From Sphingomonas sp. GM_Shp_1 (GTDB lineage Bacteria > Pseudomonadota > Alphaproteobacteria > Sphingomonadales > Sphingomonadaceae), in contig NZ_JALNUR010000007.1 of the NCBI RefSeq assembly GCF_026540895.1, positions 54,853 through 118,852 of the forward strand: a stretch of 64,000 bases of DNA, in the 5' to 3' direction. The position numbers were made by a program, and so were the translations under genes. Shown here piece after piece: positions 8,673 to 16,825 of this stretch; the stretch's first letter is position 1, and the number at the start of each line of letters is the position of its first letter. The notes below the pieces were generated by a model. That model made no database searches and was not told the DNA's origin. It saw only the letters and a list, made by a program, of their open reading frames with translations.

Positions 8673-8687
8673 GAACATAAAGGGAAC
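8673..8687 (-). promoter_or_regulatory. Alphaproteobacterial-type SOS (LexA) box
   Basis: GAAC-N7-GAAC (GAACATAAAGGGAAC on the plus strand, GTTC-N7-GTTC on the coding strand) is the direct-repeat LexA box known from alphaproteobacteria. It lies just upstream of the leftward gene at 8635, inside a region with TTGACC at 8692-8697. Confidence 0.6.
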
Positions 8688-8701
8688 ATTGGTCAATGCG
8701 G

Positions 8702-9037
8702 TTATGCCGGTGGCGCTCGCTCCAGCACGTAGCCCCATCCCCGTTCGTTGCGGATCTCGATCTCGCCGCCCAGGCGGCGCAGCCAGTGCCGCAATCGGCA
8801 TATCCTGACCTTGGCGACGTTCGTCTCAGCCTCCTCGCTGACAGTCAGCATGGCCAAGCTCAGATGCGAGGCCCGGCCCCGGCGGACGAGGTGATAGAGC
8901 GTCTCCACCTCGCCGCGCGGCCGGTGATGACGAACGCCCCGCCAATAGACCGCGTAAGGATCGCGCTGGACGGCCAGGCCGAACCGCTCCACGCGATCCG
9001 GCCGATCCGCTCCACAATGGGGACAAGGCTCGATCAT
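8702..9037 (-). CDS. Winged-helix (OmpR/PhoB-type) DNA-binding protein with CxxC motif
   Basis: This 111-residue protein carries CPHCGAD near its N-terminus, half of a possible zinc ribbon. A C-terminal domain follows that reads like the OmpR/PhoB effector winged helix: a helix with TVSEEAETNVAKVRI, recognition-like RICRLRHWLRRLGG, and the wing IRNERGWGYVLE. There is no receiver domain. Its ATG overlaps the stop of the SGNH gene by 4 nt (ATGA), so it is expressed with the late genes. It may regulate the accessory genes downstream. Confidence 0.65.
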   Translation of the reverse strand: MIEPCPHCGADRPDRVERFGLAVQRDPYAVYWRGVRHHRPRGEVETLYHLVRRGRASHLSLAMLTVSEEAETNVAKVRICRLRHWLRRLGGEIEIRNERGWGYVLERAPPA

Positions 9038-10857
9038 GGGGCGAGCAACGCCTTTTGCGACTGGGGAATGGCCGCGACGATCGCTTGCACTGCCGAAGGG
9101 AAAGGATGAACCCCTTCGGGGCTGACCTGGGGCCGCATCACGGTCCCCGACGGAACGACCGCCGTGTTGGACGAAGTCGTCACGGTGTATGGGCCGGTTC
9201 CCGTGACCGACAGCACGGATAGCGCCGCGCCGCCGCCGATGAGGATGTCCGCGATTCTCGGCGGCGTCGTGGTCTGAAACGACGTGTAGGGCGTGGTGCC
9301 GTCCGTGCCAGCCTGTGCCGCTAAGGTATAGGTGTCGGCGACGATGGGCCACGTCCCCGGAGCCCCGGCGTCGTACCAATAGGGCTTCGTGCTGATATAG
9401 CCAGCCAGGCGACCACCGCCGCCCGCTTCCTTGAACGCCTCCAACTGCCATTTGAAGCCGTTGCCCCAGCCGTTGGTCGTGGATGCCCATTCATTGTACT
9501 GGGACGCCGTCTGCCCTTCGCGCGTGGTCCAGAAGTTCGTCGAGGTGGTGCGGGGCAGCACGCCGGTCGCAATCATCCTCATGCCGGGATACCGCGTCTT
9601 GAACCGGTCCACGAAGCCGGTCCAGTTGCCTTGCATGGTGGAATAGGTCGAGTTGCTGTCGTTCTGACCCAACTGGTTGACCGCGACCGTAAACGGCAGC
9701 GCGCTACTCGCATTGAACGCCGCCGCCTGGTCGAGCACCTGCCAGCGAAGCGTGGCATTGGTGCCAAGTTCGCGCGCCGATCCGGCCCCCGGCATACCCA
9801 TCATCATGAAGGGGACGCGGCGATAGCTTGGATCGTCCTTATCGAGCCAGCGCCGGAGCCAGCCGAGATTGCCGCGCGTGTCCGCCTCCGCAGCATATTC
9901 CTGCCGGGCCTCGCCGATGCTGTCGACAACGCCCAGCACGACGGGACGACCATCCCAACCCCGCGCGACCGTCATGTCCGGCCCGTAATAGGCAGGCTGG
10001 CTCTGCCCAAAACCGGTATCGAGCGACGCGGTCGAAGCGGTCGCGGGCGCGCTCAGCATCGGCGTAAGGGTCGCGGCGTCCGTAGCACCCCATACGCGCT
10101 CACCCCGCGCTGTCTGGATGCGATAGACCGGGATTTGCTTCTCCGCGGCGGCGGTGTGGTAGAGGGTGTAGATTGCCACGCTGGCCTCGCGCGGAACGGT
10201 GATCGTCGGCTCATCCGTCCACGCGCCGATGTTGCCGCTCGCGATCGAGACGCCAGCCTGCCCCCCGAACGTCAGCGCCACCGGGGCAGCCCCGTTTACG
10301 CTGATCCACACGCCATCAATCACCGTGGCGTTGCCCGGCAGCACGGTTTCCTGCGGGCTGTTACCGCCCTCCGTCGAGGCGAATCCCGAAAAATGGAACC
10401 GGGGATTGGTGACGGTGTGAACGGTCGACGCCAGCACGATCCGCGTCATCACGTAATTCGTCGCCGACGCTGCCGTCACCAGCGAGCCGGAGGGGAAGCG
10501 CGACCGGGTCGACCAGAACATGTAGCGCTGCGCGTCCGTGACCGGCGTTTCGAGTGGATCGGCGATGGCCGTAAAGGTCAATGGTTCCTCGACCGCCCGC
10601 TGACCCTTGGTCGCGCGAACCACGATCGTGTACGCCTGCCCAACGGCCTGTGCACCCATGCCGGCGACAATCCGGCCGTCCGATGCCAAGGCCAGCTGCG
10701 CGGGCGCGCTGCCTACGACGGTGTAGGTCGAGCCGGCCCCAAAGGGATCGGTCAGGGCGGCGATCAGCGCCCCTTGCGCGATGGTGGTGTAATAGGTGGA
10801 CTTGCTGGCCGAGAGACCCGGCCCGCCACTTCCTCCAATGCTGAACTTGAAAGCCAT
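9034..10857 (-). CDS. SGNH-hydrolase-type tail or fibre protein
   Basis: This 607-residue protein starts with a Gly/Ser-rich segment and beta-rich immunoglobulin-like repeats. An SGNH/GDSL-like hydrolase core follows: nucleophile Ser in LGVVDSIGEA near 305, Asn in AVNQLGQND near 392, and His in EGVHPFPSAV near 583. It sits downstream of the lysis genes in the late operon. Likely a receptor-binding or capsule-modifying esterase on the virion; substrate unknown. Confidence 0.7.
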   Translation of the reverse strand: MAFKFSIGGSGGPGLSASKSTYYTTIAQGALIAALTDPFGAGSTYTVVGSAPAQLALASDGRIVAGMGAQAVGQAYTIVVRATKGQRAVEEPLTFTAIADPLETPVTDAQRYMFWSTRSRFPSGSLVTAASATNYVMTRIVLASTVHTVTNPRFHFSGFASTEGGNSPQETVLPGNATVIDGVWISVNGAAPVALTFGGQAGVSIASGNIGAWTDEPTITVPREASVAIYTLYHTAAAEKQIPVYRIQTARGERVWGATDAATLTPMLSAPATASTASLDTGFGQSQPAYYGPDMTVARGWDGRPVVLGVVDSIGEARQEYAAEADTRGNLGWLRRWLDKDDPSYRRVPFMMMGMPGAGSARELGTNATLRWQVLDQAAAFNASSALPFTVAVNQLGQNDSNSTYSTMQGNWTGFVDRFKTRYPGMRMIATGVLPRTTSTNFWTTREGQTASQYNEWASTTNGWGNGFKWQLEAFKEAGGGGRLAGYISTKPYWYDAGAPGTWPIVADTYTLAAQAGTDGTTPYTSFQTTTPPRIADILIGGGAALSVLSVTGTGPYTVTTSSNTAVVPSGTVMRPQVSPEGVHPFPSAVQAIVAAIPQSQKALLAP

Positions 10858-10860
10858 GCG

Positions 10861-11322
10861 TCAGCCCTCCCGCGCATAGACGGGGGTCGAGGCGGCGGTG
10901 CAGATGATCGAAATCGCGCCCGTGGTGACGTGAGTGCTGCTTTCGTACAGTTGGCCTCCGCCGGGCAGCAAGAGGCTGTTCTGATCGGCCGTCGCAGTCG
11001 CGAGGCCGCTGATGTAACAGGTCGCCGAATTCTGCACCTGCACCTGGATGAAGCGGCGCGAAGGATTTGCCGGCATCAGCTGCGTCGCCGTCATACCAAA
11101 GATGCCACTCCGGTTGGTCGACGTGATCTGAGGCAGGACAGCGGTAATGGGTACAGGGTTGCTGATATCATAGGCCGCACCCGTTCTGTCGACGAGCGTG
11201 CTGGCGCCGCCGGGGACCGTGCGTCCGGCCCAATCCTTTACCGGGGGCAATTGCGTCTGGCCGGCGGCGTTTGCCGACAGGCAGGCGAGCGCGACAGCGC
11301 CCACCCATAGGAGGATCCTCAT
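10861..11322 (-). CDS. Exported hypothetical phage protein
   Basis: This 153-residue protein has a cleavable signal (MRILLWVGAVALACLSANAA). The mature part is beta-rich, with two Cys residues in ATCYISG and SIICTAA. It lies between the spanin pair and the SGNH gene, 3 nt before the latter. Role unknown, possibly a periplasmic or virion-associated accessory. Confidence 0.65.
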   Translation of the reverse strand: MRILLWVGAVALACLSANAAGQTQLPPVKDWAGRTVPGGASTLVDRTGAAYDISNPVPITAVLPQITSTNRSGIFGMTATQLMPANPSRRFIQVQVQNSATCYISGLATATADQNSLLLPGGGQLYESSTHVTTGAISIICTAASTPVYAREG

Positions 11323-11325
11323 AGA

Positions 11326-11613
11326 TCAGTCCTTTCGAGGGGTCGTGGAATGGGTGGGCCAGCCGCCCCACAAGAGGCGGCGCTTGGCCTCGCAGGCGGC
11401 CAGCGCGATGTCGCCGTTGCGGATGGCCCGCTCGGCGTCGGCGCTCGACATGCTGCCGTCAGCCTGGGTGGTCAGCGGGAACGGAAGGCACGGCTCCGCC
11501 GCCGCCTTCGGTCGATCGGGGAGGTTCGGCAAAGAGGGCGTCGCGATCGGCCGCCGCTCCCCGCACGCGGTCAGCAGCAAGGCACAGAGCCCGGCCAGCA
11601 TCGGTCTGTTCAT
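11326..11613 (-). CDS. Rz1-like outer-membrane spanin lipoprotein
   Basis: This 95-residue protein has a lipobox (LCALLLTACGE) that would acylate Cys 17, followed by a Pro-rich stretch (TPSLPNLPDRPKAAAEP) typical of Rz1. It starts inside the Rz-like gene in another frame and ends beyond it, the classic overlapping arrangement. With Rz it would bridge inner and outer membranes for the last step of lysis. Confidence 0.78.
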   Translation of the reverse strand: MNRPMLAGLCALLLTACGERRPIATPSLPNLPDRPKAAAEPCLPFPLTTQADGSMSSADAERAIRNGDIALAACEAKRRLLWGGWPTHSTTPRKD

Positions 11614-11884
11614 AGCGTGTCACCGTGTCTCTGGATCGGAGGATGATGGGTTGCCGGTTGGCGAGGTCGGCGGCGTATCCCTGCGCTGCGCTCGCCAGGC
11701 GGTCCGAATAACCGGCCTGCGCATTCAGGCGGGCCCGGTCGGCGGCGGCGAGGCTGTCCGACCACGCCGCGCGCTCGTTGGTCAGGGTCAGTCGGTAATC
11801 GGCGCGGAGATAGTCGAGGCGGGCGATCCACAGGCCCAGCACCGCGATCACGACGAACGGCCATAGGCGGGCCAGCCTCGCCAT
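11459..11884 (-). CDS. Rz-like inner-membrane spanin
   Basis: This 141-residue protein has an N-terminal transmembrane anchor (LWPFVVIAVLGLWIARL) followed by a long helical periplasmic domain rich in Ala, Arg and Asp. It lies immediately after the endolysin, and the lipoprotein gene at 11613 is nested in its 3' part in another frame. Confidence 0.75.
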   Translation of the reverse strand: MARLARLWPFVVIAVLGLWIARLDYLRADYRLTLTNERAAWSDSLAAADRARLNAQAGYSDRLASAAQGYAADLANRQPIILRSRDTVTRYEQTDAGRALCLAADRVRGAAADRDALFAEPPRSTEGGGGAVPSVPADHPG

Positions 11885-11886
11885 GG

Positions 11887-12390
11887 TCACGCCTCGTTGA
11901 CCGATAGCGGCTGCCCGGCGGCGGACAGGCGGACGGGCTTGCCGATGACCGGCAGGCCAGCGGGCCAGCGCCGGGCGACGCACCGCTCTTTCGAGATGCG
12001 CGTGATCGTCACCGCATCGCTCTGATTGCCGCCCAGCACGCGATACGCCGTGTCGTCCTCGCCGACATAGAAGCCGACGTGCCCGCCGCCCTCGCGCTCG
12101 AACACCAGCACCGCGCCGGGTGCCAGCGCGTTGGCCGCGATCGGCTTGCCCCAGGTCGCCCATGCCTTCGCACGGACCGCGATCGGGGGAGGCGTCAGCC
12201 CGGCTTCGGTGACGCACTTCGCGGCAAACAGGCCGCACCACGGGACGCTGTCGGCATTGAACACCATCCCCAGCACCTTGGCACCCAGCGTCTTCGCCCA
12301 GCCCATGATGGTCGGATTGCTCGCGGGTCCCGGCGTCTCGCGCACGCCAAGTTTCGCCCGCGCGGCGGTCAGCCACGTTGGTTCGGTCAT
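11887..12390 (-). CDS. Endolysin, NlpC/P60-CHAP-like (TIGR02594 type)
   Basis: This 167-residue hydrolase has a catalytic Cys in VPWCGLFAAKC near 53 and a His in GGGHVGFYVGE near 106, in the order expected for a papain-like peptidoglycan amidase/endopeptidase. There is no signal peptide, so it needs a holin. It lies between the holin-like genes and the spanins. Confidence 0.8.
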   Translation of the reverse strand: MTEPTWLTAARAKLGVRETPGPASNPTIMGWAKTLGAKVLGMVFNADSVPWCGLFAAKCVTEAGLTPPPIAVRAKAWATWGKPIAANALAPGAVLVFEREGGGHVGFYVGEDDTAYRVLGGNQSDAVTITRISKERCVARRWPAGLPVIGKPVRLSAAGQPLSVNEA

Positions 12391-12474
12391 CGAATTATCC
12401 TTTGTTGGAGACGGTTAAGTCAGGCGGCGCTATGCAGGTCTCACCGGGCCGACTTCCCCCGAAGACGCTCGGTC

Positions 12475-12611
12475 GCAGGGCCTGCCCTTTCTCCCAACTG
12501 GCAGGCCCTGCATCGCAATTCTGACAATATTGATTTCTATCAACTGAGTGCCCGGCATTGCCCGGGCGGACAGCAGGTCGCCTCGCCTGGTCAGCAACGG
12601 GGCGAGGCGAC
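12475..12611 (-). terminator. Two perfect inverted repeats between holin and endolysin
   Basis: The 225-bp gap 12391-12615 contains no gene. GCAGGGCCTGCC/GGCAGGCCCTGC (12475-12486, 12500-12511) is a 12-bp perfect inverted repeat. GTCGCCTCGCC/GGCGAGGCGAC (12577-12587, 12601-12611) is an 11-bp one directly after the holin stop. Neither has a T run, so they may attenuate transcription or stabilise RNA ends within the lysis module. Confidence 0.4.
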
Positions 12612-12615
12612 TTGG

Positions 12616-12936
12616 TCAGGTGTCCGGCTTATCCTTGGCAGTCGCCATGCCAGCGACCGTTCCAATGATCGCCCGGGCAGCACCGAGCACGAACTTCATC
12701 GCGCCGAACCCCAGCCACCCGGAGGAAATGGATACCGTCAGATAGGCCCATAGCGGCCAGCCGAAATGTTGTGCCGCCGCGCCGCCGATCGCACCGAACG
12801 CGGGCAACAGCGAAATGAGGACGGCGATATCACGCCAGGATACGGGCTGCTTGGCCTCGATCTTCTGGCCGATGCGAAGCCACTGCCCCGCCGCAACGGC
12901 AAAGACCCCGATGCCATAGTGCTGCCACTCTTTCAC
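12616..12936 (-). CDS. Holin-like membrane protein
   Basis: This 106-residue protein starts with GTG 12936, overlapping the stop of the preceding gene in GTGA. It has hydrophobic segments at about 4-20, 36-50 and 55-72 and a short charged tail (ATAKDKPDT). Size, topology and position directly before the endolysin fit a holin. Confidence 0.65.
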   Translation of the reverse strand: MKEWQHYGIGVFAVAAGQWLRIGQKIEAKQPVSWRDIAVLISLLPAFGAIGGAAAQHFGWPLWAYLTVSISSGWLGFGAMKFVLGAARAIIGTVAGMATAKDKPDT

Positions 12937-13421
12937 AGCGTCACCACCCCTATTCCCAACCCCGTGATTACGAGCCCGATCGACACCATGAGGCTGACGG
13001 TGCGATGCGTAGCGGTGACCGCCTGGACGAAGGCCATGCCGGTCACGGCCATTGCCGCCGCGATGCAGTCGGTCACGATGTCGAAGGTCTGCCACGTGGC
13101 GGGCGAGCGAGAGATGAGCTTCGCTAGGTCGCCCGCGCATCCGAAGGTGAAGCCGAACCCGATTAGAGCCGATCCCACGAACAGCAGCGATGCAGACCAT
13201 GGCGCTGTCATGGCGTCGCGCAGGTCGACGTGAAGCCGCTCGATCGTGGCGCGGAATTCCGCGCGGCATTGCGCCCGGCCTGGTTCCCGGCACCGAATCA
13301 ACTGCCACAGCGCCCGGCGCGCGGGCCCCAGCCATTGAACGCTTGCGACCCCGAAGCGTGCGCCGGTCAGCATCAGCCACCATATGGCGGCCGTGCTTAT
13401 GATGTGCCCGAGCGCGGTCAT
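12933..13421 (-). CDS. Polytopic membrane protein, lysis module
   Basis: This 162-residue protein has three to four hydrophobic segments (HIISTAAIWWLMLTGARFG, SASLLFVGSALIGFGFTFG, CIAAAMAVTGMAFVQAV, SLMVSIGLVITGLGIGVVTL). Start 13421 was chosen for GAGG 7 nt upstream. It is coupled to the holin-like gene by a 4-nt overlap and may be a second holin or an antiholin. Confidence 0.6.
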   Translation of the reverse strand: MTALGHIISTAAIWWLMLTGARFGVASVQWLGPARRALWQLIRCREPGRAQCRAEFRATIERLHVDLRDAMTAPWSASLLFVGSALIGFGFTFGCAGDLAKLISRSPATWQTFDIVTDCIAAAMAVTGMAFVQAVTATHRTVSLMVSIGLVITGLGIGVVTL

Positions 13422-13459
13422 TTCGCGGCCTCGTCGGCCGCAAGCCATTTGCCATCCAT
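13418..13459 (-). CDS. Possible 13-residue leader peptide
   Basis: ATG 13459 is preceded by GAGGAA and encodes MDGKWLAADEAAK. Its TGA overlaps the next gene's ATG (ATGA). It could be a tiny coupled ORF of the lysis module or simply leader sequence. No homology can be judged at this size. Confidence 0.3.
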   Translation of the reverse strand: MDGKWLAADEAAK

Positions 13460-13469
13460 GGTCATTTCC

Positions 13470-16109
13470 TCAGGCAGCGATGTTGTAGTTGATGCGCAGT
13501 TCGGTCTCGCCAGGCGGCAGCGCCTGGGTTCGGCGATCGATCAGCGTCGTGACGTTGCTGGCGCGGTTGAACTGGATGCGCCCGCTGGTCGCGCGGTCGA
13601 CGAAGATGGCCGCATCCGCATCGCGAATGTCGTTGTCGTTGACGGCGATGCGCGAGCGATATTGCTGGCGCGGCACCCGGCCATCCAGCGTCATGGTGGA
13701 GTTGCCGTTGCCGGAGATCGACACGCCACGACGACAGCCGACGATGGTGTTGCCATAGATCTGCTGATCCATGACATCGTTATCCTCGCCCGGCCCGATC
13801 CCCCAGGAGTAGTTATAGAGATCGGCGTTTTCGCAGTAGTTCCAGCGGATGATGCCGCTCGCCATGACGGCGATGCAGAAATTGTGCCCGCGCACATGGT
13901 TGCCTTCGATCAGGCATGTTTCCGACCTGACCACGATCGCGCCCTTGCCGCCGCCAGTATAGGCCGCGACGCGGTTATTGCGGACGATCGCATGGGCCGG
14001 ACGACGCACGTAGAGCGCGCTGGCGCGGCCGATCTGGATACAGTCGGCTTGCACACCTTCGGGCGGCGGAATGTTGCAGCCGATGACGGCGATGATTCCG
14101 CCGATGCCCTCGATGTAGATGGCGTCGCCTGCCGCCTTACCGATATTGTCGTGGACGTTGCAACGCTCGATCCACACGTCTTCGGCCAGCGCGGACGTAG
14201 GGAGCGGGATCTCGCTGAAGGGCTTGTTCCGGATCTCGATCACGTCGCCCACCGACGCCGTGCCGGTCAGGGTGAACGCGATGCCATTCTGATCGAAGGC
14301 CACGCCGCCACTGGCGGTACCGGCCAGCAACGTCCCGTCGGGCCGCCGCACGCGCCAGCGGGTCGCCGACCCGGTACCGCCGGTCGTGCATTCGATCCGG
14401 ACTATGCCAGTCAACACCGCTTCGGTGATAGCGTAGGACTGGACCTGAACCCCGGACGGCACTGACACGAGCACCGACTCGGCTTTGCGGGTATTGCCGC
14501 GGATCGCGATGCCGATCGAATTGTTGTCGGTACGCGAGCCGTTGCCCGACACCTCGCAGTCGACGAGCATGATGCCGTAGCCGCCATAGGCGTTGACGCC
14601 GCGCTGCGTCGCGCCGGTCAGGTGGAGGCCCATAACCCGGAAGTCGCTGGCACTGTTCTCATCCAGGGCGAACAACTGGCCGGTGCCGACCTTGGGCGCG
14701 GCCCCGTTGCCATATGCTCGGTATGTGCAGCGGTTGCCGGGCCGCAGCGTCTCCGACCACGATCCGCCCCGTTCCAGAAAGAAATGGGTGCCCGGCCAAA
14801 ACTGCGATCCGTCCGCCGCCTTGGCGAGCGTCTTCCACGCGGTTTGCGGCGTCCGTCCGTCGTTGCTGTCGTCACCCGTCGGGCTGACGTACCGGCGGGT
14901 TTCGCCCAGGAAAGCATCGTTGTCGTTCGCGACCAGCGCCTCAAGATCGTCGTCGCTGATCTCGTCCAGGATCTCGATCGAGCGTATCCACCCGGACATG
15001 GGCAGCGACCCGTCCAGTCTGGCCCCAACGGCCAGGCGATCGAGCTGGGCGGGCGGCTCCAGGAACGGCGCATGGGCGGCTAGGCCTGCCGCCGCAACCG
15101 TGTGTCCGCGCGTGCTGATCCGGTGCGCGATGCGGACTTTGCCCGGTCCATAGAGCCGGGGCACGCAAGGCCGCTTCGCGCTGTTCCATTGCGTGCCGGT
15201 CAGGGCATGGTCGGTGGTTCGCGCGACCGTCATCACCTTGCCGGTCGCGTTGCCCAGCTGCATGAACGTGCGCTCGATATTGTTCTGCGCCGCGATCTCC
15301 GCCTCGACGACGATCGTATGCGGCCGATCGAACAGGTTGCGCCCGCGCACCTCCAGAAAGTCGTCGCCACGCCCGGCGGGCTGGCCGAGCGTGATGATGG
15401 GGCTCGTGATGACGTCCGTTTCGACTTGGGCGAGGATGACGCGGACCCGGCCACCCGCCCGCACCACAAGGCGGCCCTGTCCACCCGTGGTCGTCGCCGT
15501 ATGCACGCGACCTATCCGCGCCCACTGTCCGCCAAAATAGTCAGGCGTCGAACCACCGCCACCCGTGACGGTCAGATAGCAGGCCCCGGTGATGCATTTG
15601 GCGTAGACGCTCGATGCCACCTGCGCGCCCGCCCCGGCGCTGAAGAACGGAATGGCAAAGTCGGTCGTCGTGCTGGGATTGTAGAACTCGACGACATTGC
15701 CGTTCATGTCGCCGCTATCCAGCAACGCCTTGAAAATATACTCGCTGCCGTCAGGCGTGCGGGCAAACCGGAGGCTGTCGGTATCATCGACAAGGGCCGC
15801 CGACGCGCCGCTCGGTCGGCTGTTGAGAAGCGTCCACCCCGCGGTCGACACCGGCGCGGCGTTGCGCATGGACACCATGTTCGTGGCCGCCGGTTCGCGC
15901 AGGAAACCGAAGCCGGGAATGATCCGGGGTTGCCCGGCCGGGGCGATATACAACGCGCCGGACAATGCCGCCGACACGCCGCCCGGCCCCGAGATCGCGA
16001 TTTCCTTCATCGACATGACGGACGTGAACGAGGCGTTGTTCGCCTGATAGTCGCCCGTGACGAAGTTGGCGCGCAGCGGAATGCGCGCCTTTCGGTTCTG
16101 GAGGATCAC
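13470..16109 (-). CDS. Right-handed beta-helix tailspike protein
   Basis: This 879-residue protein starts at GTG 16109, overlapping the upstream stop (GTGA). The first ~430 residues are beta-rich and may attach to the tail and carry a lectin-like domain. From the segment RRYVSPTGDDSNDGRTPQTA on (near 440) it has the pectate-lyase-like signature with repeated beta-helix rungs (IVRNNRVAAYTGGGKGAIVV, LIEGNHVRGHN, IYGNTIVGCRRGVSIS). It is likely the receptor-binding or polysaccharide-cleaving spike. Confidence 0.75.
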   Translation of the reverse strand: MILQNRKARIPLRANFVTGDYQANNASFTSVMSMKEIAISGPGGVSAALSGALYIAPAGQPRIIPGFGFLREPAATNMVSMRNAAPVSTAGWTLLNSRPSGASAALVDDTDSLRFARTPDGSEYIFKALLDSGDMNGNVVEFYNPSTTTDFAIPFFSAGAGAQVASSVYAKCITGACYLTVTGGGGSTPDYFGGQWARIGRVHTATTTGGQGRLVVRAGGRVRVILAQVETDVITSPIITLGQPAGRGDDFLEVRGRNLFDRPHTIVVEAEIAAQNNIERTFMQLGNATGKVMTVARTTDHALTGTQWNSAKRPCVPRLYGPGKVRIAHRISTRGHTVAAAGLAAHAPFLEPPAQLDRLAVGARLDGSLPMSGWIRSIEILDEISDDDLEALVANDNDAFLGETRRYVSPTGDDSNDGRTPQTAWKTLAKAADGSQFWPGTHFFLERGGSWSETLRPGNRCTYRAYGNGAAPKVGTGQLFALDENSASDFRVMGLHLTGATQRGVNAYGGYGIMLVDCEVSGNGSRTDNNSIGIAIRGNTRKAESVLVSVPSGVQVQSYAITEAVLTGIVRIECTTGGTGSATRWRVRRPDGTLLAGTASGGVAFDQNGIAFTLTGTASVGDVIEIRNKPFSEIPLPTSALAEDVWIERCNVHDNIGKAAGDAIYIEGIGGIIAVIGCNIPPPEGVQADCIQIGRASALYVRRPAHAIVRNNRVAAYTGGGKGAIVVRSETCLIEGNHVRGHNFCIAVMASGIIRWNYCENADLYNYSWGIGPGEDNDVMDQQIYGNTIVGCRRGVSISGNGNSTMTLDGRVPRQQYRSRIAVNDNDIRDADAAIFVDRATSGRIQFNRASNVTTLIDRRTQALPPGETELRINYNIAA

Positions 16110-16672
16110 TCGTGGTTGCCCTTCAGATAGACCATCAGGCCCTGCGCGCCCGAGCCCGCCGCCTCGACCTCGATGGTGACGGGAGCGTCGTCGGGAATGC
16201 GCGGCGTGGCAATGACCGGTTGGGGTGTGCCGTCCGCCTTGCTCGATAGCTGACCGGGAAGGATGCGCAGCGGCGACGACAGGATCGAGCCGCCGTTCAC
16301 CAGGACATTGAGCCGGATGCCAAGGGTTTGCGCGGGCGACAGATCGGGGGCGATGGCGAACGCCCGAACCTCCGTCACAATCAACGCGCGCGGCGCACGC
16401 AGCGGTGACAGGCCGGTGGCGACGCGCACCATTTCGCGCGGGCCGTAGCAGTCGAACAGCCAGTCGAACGGCTGGCCGGTCGGCATCCGGGCCGCGACGC
16501 CCGCCGGTGACAAGGCAAGGTTGGACTGCCCCGACAGATTGCGGATCGGGTAGAAGCCATCCTCGCCCGGCCCGCCGGTCGCCGTGCCGGTCGACCAGTC
16601 GTGCACGTCCTGGAGCGTGTCGTTCGCCCGCGCGATGAAGCTGACGATCTGGGCCGAAAGCTCGGGCTCCAT
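16106..16672 (-). CDS. Hypothetical tail protein
   Basis: This 188-residue beta-rich protein begins MEPELSAQIVSFIARANDT, with an internal segment GEDGFYPIRNLSGQSN. It lies between the tail-tip protein and the tailspike with overlapping start and stop codons on both sides, so it is probably a virion or tail-assembly component. GTG 16675 is an alternative start. Confidence 0.65.
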   Translation of the reverse strand: MEPELSAQIVSFIARANDTLQDVHDWSTGTATGGPGEDGFYPIRNLSGQSNLALSPAGVAARMPTGQPFDWLFDCYGPREMVRVATGLSPLRAPRALIVTEVRAFAIAPDLSPAQTLGIRLNVLVNGGSILSSPLRILPGQLSSKADGTPQPVIATPRIPDDAPVTIEVEAAGSGAQGLMVYLKGNHE

Positions 16673-16824
16673 CACTCCGGCTCCACCGTGCCGAAGCCGT
16701 CGACCAGCGGGTCCATCTCTTCATAGGTTTCACCGGGGGCGAGCTGGGCCGCGATATCTTCGCGAGGACAGAGGACCTTGCGCAGGCGCGTGCCGTCCGG
16801 CCCAAAGATCACGATCAGGACCAT
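16672..16824 (-). CDS. 50-residue phage protein
   Basis: This short gene starts at ATG 16824, one base past the tail-tip stop, and ends overlapping the next start. It encodes MVLIVIFGPDGTRLRKVLCP, then an acidic tail ending DGFGTVEPE. Its tight coupling on both sides supports a real gene; function unknown. Confidence 0.6.
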   Translation of the reverse strand: MVLIVIFGPDGTRLRKVLCPREDIAAQLAPGETYEEMDPLVDGFGTVEPE

Positions 16825-16825
16825 G

